Positions 56,050 to 64,000 of a stretch of 64,000 nucleotides of DNA are shown one piece after another. Within the stretch, counting starts at the first letter, position 1. The number at the start of each line of letters is the position of its first letter. Origin of the DNA: Epiperipatus broadwayi (taxonomy: Eukaryota; Onychophora; Udeonychophora; Euonychophora; Peripatidae); the NCBI GenBank assembly GCA_028023455.1, contig JAQFVV010000254.1:928001-992000 (forward strand), given 5' to 3'. The notes below the pieces were generated by a model. That model worked only from the letters and a program-made list of their open reading frames with translations, made no database searches and was not told the DNA's origin. A program made the translations under genes and the position numbers.

Positions 56050-56820
56050 AGATTCATTTAATTTTGATAAGAATATATATTTATAAATAAGCCTTATTGG
56101 AAATAGGAAAAGGAATGTGATTTATGTAATACTAATTAAAAGAAATATTAATGATATGAAAGTCATAATGAAATTTATAGCAATGTTAAAAATTTTTCTA
56201 TATTTTAAAACACTTTTATTTACATTAAAAATTCTGCTTGTTTATTTAGAGTCAGATTTTGTAACTGGCTTTTAAAATCCTGCGATTTTTGTACAAGTGT
56301 TCAGTATCACTGATAATGCAATATGACAATACAATATTGTATATTTATTCATCCAGTTATCTAGTCTAACAATGTTGGTATCATGAATTTGAAATCATGT
56401 TAATATTGGTTCAGCAAGATTCCAGTGTTGTGTGTAGATGGAAGTATATTTTTTTAGAATTACATTTCATTGAATTTCATGATTAATTCACTAAAAAAAA
56501 AACATTTATATTTAATTAAAATAAAAAGAAAAATGAACGACAGATGAGATCTTAATTTCTCTTGATTATTTAACTAAAACTTGCTTTTATAAAAATGTTG
56601 CCTTCTTAAATCTAAAAATCTTGTAAATGATTTTTAATGCACAGGAATTTCATTTCAAATACTGGAAATAGTGTGAATTGTTTAGATTCTGTGTTTTTAA
56701 ATTTAAATATGATTAGTTACAACAAGTCTACTGCAAAATATCTGAATGCTAAACATCAAAAAATTATATATATATATATATATGAATTATTTTATAAAAA
56801 AAAAACTTTTTTAAAAAAAT
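56050..56820. other. Unassigned A+T-rich sequence
   Basis: No feature recognised. Confidence 0.45.
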
Positions 56821-56829
56821 GTGATGAGT

Positions 56830-56968
56830 GATGGACTAAAAACCAAAAAAAAATATTTTTTTCTTCAAACACAAGTTTGGTTGGATACCCGGCACTTTTA
56901 TTTCAAGTTAAATATAGCATAGAAAATTTGTGATTAAAGAAAAAAAAGTTTTTGGTTTTTAGTGCATT
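56830..56968. mobile_element. MITE-like repeat family D, copy with both ends
   Basis: ATGGACTAAAAACCAAAAAA on the left; TTTTTGGTTTTTAGTGCATT on the right, nearly exact complements. Inside is TTCTTCAAACACAAGTTTGG. 139 bases, noncoding. Confidence 0.5.
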
Positions 56969-56989
56969 TATATATATATATTATTTTAA

Positions 56990-57710
56990 AAATTATAAAT
57001 TTATCTTTTGTACTAAAGATTCTCTCAAGAAGCATACACAGTTATATACACATGAATGTCTGTTTAAACATCATCAACATTTGAAAAGTTTATCTCAATC
57101 AATTAATTTTTAAAGGTACTTGGAACCTTCAATACTGTTTAGATTCTGAACAAAATGAGAGAGAAAATTTGATGAATTTGAACCTCCAAATCATCCAAAA
57201 ATATGAATAAAAGTAGAAGATGAATGATATTGAAAATAAAATAAATAAAAAGATCCGAGCCATTCTATTAAAAACAATTTTTCAGATATATTTTTAAAAA
57301 GCAACAATTCATTAGTGAATTATAAGAGAAGCTATTGAATATATGCAGAAAAAATGATATTATTTAAGAATGACCTATGAAGAAGAACTAAATATTTGGA
57401 AATTCTATAAAATGTAACAAAAAAAGAGACTTTTATTACAAATATGATTACAAGAGACAATGAAAGCTATAAAGAAAAAAAATCTTAAATATATAAATTG
57501 TTATCTTGGTACTGGAAGTAATACTACTTCAGTAATTAAAAGAAAGGCTATCTCAGTTACTAAGAATTGCATGTGGAAGAAGGCTACAAATGACTTTATA
57601 AAAAAAATAACAACAATAAAAAAACATGCCCTTAAAATTTTAACTTTTATTGAAATATCACCTGTATTGACACTGTAAATTAAGCCATGAGCTATATAAG
57701 TAAAAATATG
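56990..57710. other. Unassigned A+T-rich sequence
   Basis: No feature recognised. The 72-codon frame at 57460-57678 is Lys/Ile/Thr-rich without a domain. Confidence 0.4.
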
Positions 57711-57712
57711 TC

Positions 57713-58290
57713 ATATCACATGACCACCATTTTCATGCTTACACAAAAGCAGTTACAACAGAGCAAAACTCTCCATACAGTAGTGCCATCCAGTGCAACC
57801 CAGAATAATCATTGAATAGAAAAAGTATTTCTCCTCCAAAGAATGCAATGAGGTTTGTGTATTAAATCCTTATCTAGTGCCTACTCATCTAATATCTTGT
57901 GACTAGTTTCTAACTTGTGGCTATTATCAGTTAACTAAAAAGGTAAAAGGTGGTTGCTCAAAAGTTGCATTAGATCCTAAGATCTAGATGCAGTGCTCTC
58001 AAACCCAAAGCTTCTCATTGATGAAAGCCACAAGCTAGAAACTAGTCCAGAGATATTGCATGAGAGTTTTGGATTTGGGAGCACTGCATCTAGATTTTAG
58101 GATCTAATGTAACTCTTGAGCACCCACCTTTTACCTTTTTCATTAACTGATAAAAGCCACAAGCTAGAAACTAGTCTGGAGATATTGGATGAGTAGGCAC
58201 TAGATAAAGTTTTTTTGCACAAACCTTGCATTCATTGATTACTCGGGTTTGCACTGGGTGACACTATTATATGAAGAGTTTTGTCTCAGT
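57713..58290. mobile_element. Foldback family A, copy 9 (largest, nested loop)
   Basis: TCACATGACCACCATTTTC, AGAGCAAAACTCTCCATACAG, core ACTAGTTTCTAACTTGTGGC, a loop that is itself an inverted repeat (TAAAAAGGTAAAAGGTGG with CCACCTTTTACCTTTTT, flanking GGATCTAA/TTAGATCC blocks), two copies of CCACAAGCTAGAAACTAG, and right end GCACTGGGTGACACTATTATATG. A duplication of the loop module explains the greater size, about 580 bases. Confidence 0.8.
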
Positions 58291-58299
58291 TAAGTAAAT

Positions 58300-59200
58300 A
58301 TATAAAAATAAAAGAGATCTATATAATAATAAAATCATTACAAATACGTCAAAATACATGGATAGAGGAATATAGGAAGTTCTAATAAAAATATATATAA
58401 AATATTTTCATGGTAAGAATCTACTGGATAATTAAAATAATGCAATGATGATTTTGATGTTTAATAAAAGTGGGAAAGTGGTGAGACATCAATTTTCTAT
58501 CATGTCTATGTAAACTCCAATGTTCATGCCATTATTATAAAGTAAATGCTTACTTTTGAAATCAATTGTCTTTACATCTTTTCTAATTCAAAAAGCACCA
58601 ACATTATCCCAATTAATATTAAACAATGCCAATTCACACAATGTTCCTTCACTTAAAAAGGATCTGCAATTATAGATAGTTAAATAAACAGTCTTCATTC
58701 AATAGTAGTCTGAGCTTTTGTTCACTAACCACTGTTTTCTCTTACGATTTTTACAGTTGTCTGGGAATTATGTTTTTAATTTATATTTTGTCTGTCATAA
58801 TTATAACTATCTAAAATAGACCATCCTTATATATTCATTCTGTCTTAAAGGAAAATCAGTTGATAATTCATGTAAAGCATGGTATTTCTTGGTTTTAAAG
58901 CCAGAGGTTAAAAGTCAATAAATTCAACACATTGTAAGGTGCTTATTTTTTTACCATTCTTCAATACCCACCTACCAATTATATACTTATAATGTCTATA
59001 CTGATTAGAGATTATGGAAAGGATATTTAGGAATTTGGTCTCCTCAGTTTCTCTAAGCTTTCAATGAGATATTGTTTTCTTTGAGTTAACAATAGTTTTT
59101 TCTGCATATCATTTTAAGTTATTTTGTCTGTTCTTCTGGTTTAATACACTGTTGCATTATAAGCTTCTAGTGAATCCAAAGTAAAATGCATCTATCCCAA
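58300..59200. other. Unassigned A+T-rich sequence
   Basis: No feature recognised. Confidence 0.45.
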
Positions 59201-59215
59201 ATATAGTGTTTTTTA

Positions 59216-59529
59216 CTATAATGTTCTTTTCATTGAAACCAATCACCTTATATATTCTCTTTCTTTCCTTTTTAAAAACGTTATTTCTTCTTATCAACCA
59301 TATATACATATTCACATTTTAAACAGCCAACATTTCGACCACTTTTTTCTGAAGTCATTTTCAAGGATCTATAAAATTACATATTTACATATATTATTAA
59401 TAATATAAAATGACTACAAAAAAAGTGGTCAAAACGTTGTGTGTTAAAAATGTGAACATGTATATATAGGTTGATAAAAAGATATAATGTCTTTAAAAGA
59501 AAAGAAAGCAAATGAAAAGAACATTATAG
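59216..59529. mobile_element. Foldback element, about 314 bp
   Basis: Left arm TATAATGTTCTTTTCATT, TTATTTCTTCTTATCAACC, TTCACATTTTAAACAGCC, CGACCACTTTTTTCTG, GTCATTTT; the right arm is its complement from AAAATGACTACAAAAAAAGTGG to GAAAAGAACATTATA. Arms are 110-145 bases with a loop of about 45 bases. Noncoding. Confidence 0.75.
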
Positions 59530-59610
59530 TTTAAAATGCATATATATTTTAAAGAATAAAGGTTCCCTATTACAGTTGTTAAAAAGTTTATTAACAATGG
59601 TGATAATAAG

Positions 59611-59611
<1 letters not shown>

Positions 59612-59641
<30 letters not shown>

Positions 59642-59792
59642 GTAATTTTTATATAAAATATACTAAAGTTTATTATAAAATAATAGTAACGGCCACTATA
59701 GATTGTTTTATAATATATACATTGTAATGATCTATTGCTACAAAGATGAGAGACTTGGGATGATGGAGTATATATATATATATATATATTCT
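59612..59792. repeat. Two (TA)n tracts
   Basis: Alternating TA at about 59615-59640 and 59770-59790. Confidence 0.9.
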
Positions 59793-59799
59793 AACCTAC

Positions 59800-62700
59800 A
59801 CTATGTGTAGCTCCACTACACATCATGCCAACCATGTTGGGGGCCATAATCTAACCTTCATCTCATGCATCCTCACTTCCAGATAATATATGATATAAAA
59901 TAAAATGGGTTCTATCTCAGTTAATAATTAATAACTAAAATATTCAGCATTAAAATTAAAATATTTCACTAGCTCAAATTTAAAATACGAATAAGGTTCA
60001 GTTTATAAAAATACATTAAATAAATATTTAATATTTTCATGAGACTTGAAGTGAAAATCCAGATGACAAGATAGATTACATTGAGCCAATATCCCACAGG
60101 ATACTACCTCAATGGCATAAGAACACTATCCCCCCTTATTACTATTTCAAATAACAAACTCATAGTATTCTTACAACATTAATAACTTCTACTCACTAAG
60201 ATTAAACTAATAATTAAATCTTAATCTTCTATTTAATAATAATCTAGCTCAAATAAAATAATCTCAGGTTCATAAAGTTTATTCTAAGTTAATTTTAAAA
60301 TACGGTAGTAAAATATGAGAAGGGATTTTATGTCATAATCTACTACACTGAAACTAATAATAATAAATAACACTAATAATATTCTTCATTGTTTAACTAA
60401 TTCTGTATATCTTTTCTTTTCGTTATATTTTTATTACCATAATAAAATAATAAAATAATTTTATATAATCTTTTATCTTCATGAATATAATAAATAAATA
60501 CGTGGTAGCATTTGATAATCTGATAAACAAAATGTGTGGCAACTGATAGCATATAATTTAATATAATATTGTGATAACTGATTTATGACTAATAAAATAA
60601 TGTAAAACTATGATTATTTAATTAAATGAATACCAATAAAATATTTAAAATTCTTAAAATAATTCTCTATTTATCTTTTGTGCAAAATTATATATTTGTT
60701 TCAATTATTATGCATATATCGTGATTTCATGCAGCGATGTGGAGAAATAAATAACTCTGACACAAAATTTTTGAAATAACAAAATTTAACAAAGTTTATT
60801 ACTAACAACAAATAAATAAACAATTTATTTACACTATTTACAGTGGATATCCTTAACTTTTTTACTTTACAGTTTGATCTACCGGGTTATAAAAAAAATA
60901 ATTTATATTTCAATTATATCTTTATTTAGATTTAGGACAAAATTAAAAAAAATGTTACTATTTGGTTTCTCATTATGGTTAACTTATTACAAATATATTT
61001 ATCTACTTTATTAGCAACAGCATTTTATCCTTAATATTATTAAACTATCTTATTTTTAAAAAATTCATACCTAGAAAAATATTCTATAGAAAACAAAATT
61101 TTATAATGAGTATGGATTTCTCAAAATATTAAAAAATTTCAACTTGCAAAGTCAAAGATGTTACACAAAAATATTATCCAAAATTCAGTACTAGATTTTA
61201 GTATTTATCACACAATGTTTACTAATCATAATATATTCTTCTTTAAGCCTTACTTTAGTATGATATAAGTGTAATCATCAATATATTTCTGTTAATCAAT
61301 AAACAAAAAATATACTATGCATATTGTTTACATAATTTACTTTGTACTATTGTATTTTAAAAATATGCAATACTTATTTTTCTCTTAAAAAAAAATAATA
61401 CTAAAGCATTTAAAATTATTATCACTTTAAAGAAAATATCTTTGTTTAGATACCTTATTTTAAAAAAGTTTATATTTCATTTCTGAAATAAAATTCAAAA
61501 TATATTCTATGATTCTTTTCTTTCCTTAGGATACTTTGGATCTTCAATTTTAAGTTATAATGTCCTATTCCTTCTAAGCAAATAAACCAATCTTATACAA
61601 AACGATAGCATAACCTAAGTTCTAAATTATTTATCATTTCTCTTAAACATATCTTACTAAATGATGCAGTTACATGAAATAAAGATAGCGAAAACAGATG
61701 CATAGGATTAAGGAAGAAAGCTAGAGTATTACTCTTAACATATCTCAAAATCATGGCACAGTGCGAAGAGGTATGACATTTACCTGCCTAATATCCTCTA
61801 GTACAGGGATGATGTTAAAGCTATTTCTTCAGCTTTATTAGAACATCAAATATTTAAAGAAATATAAACACTGTCCAAATAAAATGTGTATCAGTCATAG
61901 GGCTTTGTTAACTATGCTGATATTCACATAAAGACTAAATATTATTTCCATTCCTTATAACATCCTATTTCTTAAAACATCATCTTGGTTTCCTGCTAAC
62001 TATAGTACTTCCAAGCCACTATCTCAACATTATTTCTCAAGATTTTTCTACATCTTACATCGATAAATAACTATCTGCATTTACAAAACAATAAATAAAA
62101 TTCATTGATAGTTTAAAACAATTTCACTGTTCCATAAGAAAAGTTTGCTTACTTCATTATTCTATATGTTTAATCATATACAATCTACTTAGACAATATT
62201 TGAATATCCAATAACATGAAAATTTTAAAAGAATCACATAATTATTTGTTATGTTGGATTATATCACTAATAAAAAAAAAAATCGTCGTATGCATATTTT
62301 CAAATCAATCCTATCTCATAATGTTTTTTAAAATGTTGTATGAAATGCGGTACATATAAGTAAAAAAAACTTTTACACTTCATTCTTCCAATTTATGGAT
62401 GATCTAAAGAAAACAAAAAAATATATACATTATAAATTATCAATAGTTATTATTATTACCAATAACCTTTATCTAGTCATCGTGTTCAGTAGGCTTCCTT
62501 TATCCACTTGAGCATTGCAGATATAAAAAAAATTCACACCCATACACTTTATATTAAAATATTTTTAGCTAAATTATTAGATTGTTATATTATAAAATTT
62601 TAATATTAATAAATTAATGTTTTTATGTTTTTCCTAATCTTATATAAAAATTTAGATTTAAACTAGGTTAACAAAATAAAAGGAATCAAAACTATAATTA

Positions 62701-64000
62701 CATATTTTCTTGACGATAGTTCCTGATAAGTCCAAAATGTTTATTATTTTCTCTAGAGTTTTTAAAAATGTTCTCCTCCAAGCGCGTTAAAGTTTAAAAT
62801 AAAAATAATTATTAATCCATTTAATAAAATTTATAGAAAATAATCCTTGGTTTTAGTATTTAGGATGATAATTATTAAATCATAATATTAATTAATCCCG
62901 TGAAGCTTCTTAATCTTCTCTACCAATATTCTCTGCATATCCGATGCATCAATCCATCTAATTTAACTTTAAAAATATTCGATAAACTTTTAAGTACTAT
63001 TTGTATTTCCATGGATCCATCTTTTATTCAACTATGTGTTCACTTTTTTATATATGTTTCCTTCTTGATACATTTAAACTTTCATTATTTTTTATAAATT
63101 TCTTTTAAAAATAAAAAAAAAACTTCAAGTACTTTTAAACAAATCTTTTCTAAATACATTTTTAAATAATTCTAAGACCGGATATTTTAATATCAAAAAC
63201 GCTTCTGTAACATATTCTCCTGGGTTCTTTCTTTAATTCTTGAAAATATTTTTTAAAAAATGTTACCTTCAGAAAGGATATAACATTTTACTCCTTTGAA
63301 TATAATATTCTATAAAATAATTCATGAAATATAATTGTCTTATTACTATTTAAAAATAAATCTTGGATAGACTTATAAATAATACGTTTCAATACATTTT
63401 ATAGACTCCGTATAATGTCCGAACTGTGGTTTTTTATGTACCAAAACAGTTCTTCGGTGAAATACTAATAAAGCTGTATCAATAAATATTCCAAACATTT
63501 TTATAGTATCACAATTTATATCCATTTTATTCCACAGTATATCCATTTTTTATTGCGAAGTTTAGGTTAAATTTTTAGATAAAATACTACTGATAAAGGA
63601 ACTTTAAAAAATTTAACAAAGCATGTTAAACGAAATTATTAAAATATTTTTTAGTTTACACTCTCTTTTTTGCAAGTTACTTTTAAAATATTAATTAGTT
63701 TTTTTCAAATAAATTATGAGAGAGCACTAAAATTGACTAAAATAATAATTTTAAAATACTATCTCTTTGATAGCTATAATTTACCTTTCTCTAGTTTCAA
63801 TACATTATTAATCTCCCCCTATACCCCCGTGCAAATCATATTTATAGTCTGTAAGAATACCTATTCCTATTGGTTAATTCTTACTTTAGCTTGAGAACAA
63901 ATTTACATATTTTTAGTTTATAGTAGAATTAAATTTCAAAATTAGAAATTATGATGTAATGAACTTAAAATATTATTTAAAATATTACTTTTAAATAAAT
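59800..64000. other. Unassigned A+T-rich sequence to window end
   Basis: Over 4 kb without any gene, RNA, retroelement motif or clear repeat that I can support. Small hairpins only, e.g. ACTATGTGTAG with CTACACAT at 59810-59835. The frames at 62900-63097 and 63670-63894 are Leu/Phe/Ile-rich and look like chance. Confidence 0.45.

Noticed and set aside
10976-58290. CRISPR array, suggested by repeated CATCCATTGATTACT blocks
   Set aside because: Copies are kilobases apart, in inverted pairs and imperfect; eukaryotic foldback repeats explain them.

Overview
The window looks like noncoding, repeat-dense chromosomal DNA from an animal, probably an invertebrate. It is very A+T-rich (about three quarters by eye). 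It carries APE-type LINEs with (TAA)n tails, Penelope-like GIY-YIG remnants, hammerhead-ribozyme repeats, tRNA-like SINEs, foldback/MITE families and simple repeats, and shows no convincing host gene. The lineage cannot be fixed from sequence alone. Nearly all other open frames are AT-rich chance frames or shadows of the retroelements.

Layout. Positions 1-9610 hold two related LINEs, head to tail. The first (1-3650) is 5'-cut by the window edge and badly decayed. The second (about 3690-9298) is near full length: an intact 550-codon ORF1 with a CCHC knuckle, and an ORF2 (endonuclease, reverse transcriptase, C-terminal CCHC finger) broken by frameshifts. Each ends in an (AAT)n tract, the second about 310 bases long. 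A third, 5'-truncated LINE at 13912-14669 has 19-base target-site duplications. Fragments of other LINE families lie at about 17.2, 22.3-23.75, 28.3-28.7, 31.7-32.3 and 41 kb. A G+C-richer retroposon with 16-base target-site duplications is at 34282-35000. A candidate 1.6-kb LTR followed by a convincing tRNA primer-binding site is at 52.6-54.24 kb.

The most interesting content is a set of repeats carrying a type I hammerhead self-cleaving ribozyme motif. Eight copies or part-copies occur. One, at 49536-49595, has every core element intact. It lies in a unit of about 390 bases present in tandem and in inverted orientation (49035-49810), the architecture described for retrozymes. Other copies join the ribozyme to a tRNA-like A/B-box module, similar in idea to the schistosome Sm-alpha element. 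Penelope-like elements, the autonomous group usually linked to animal retrozymes, are also present: a near-perfect palindrome of two GIY-YIG ends at 25838-26950, and further copies at 30.9-31.25 and 42.8-43.35 kb.

A second theme is inverted duplication. At least nine separate loci are foldbacks: the Penelope palindrome, both ribozyme families, a modular 'CATGATCACC' foldback family with nine copies, and single foldbacks at 16.6, 43.7-44.3, 54.8 and 59.2 kb. The regions between these elements show nothing recognisable.
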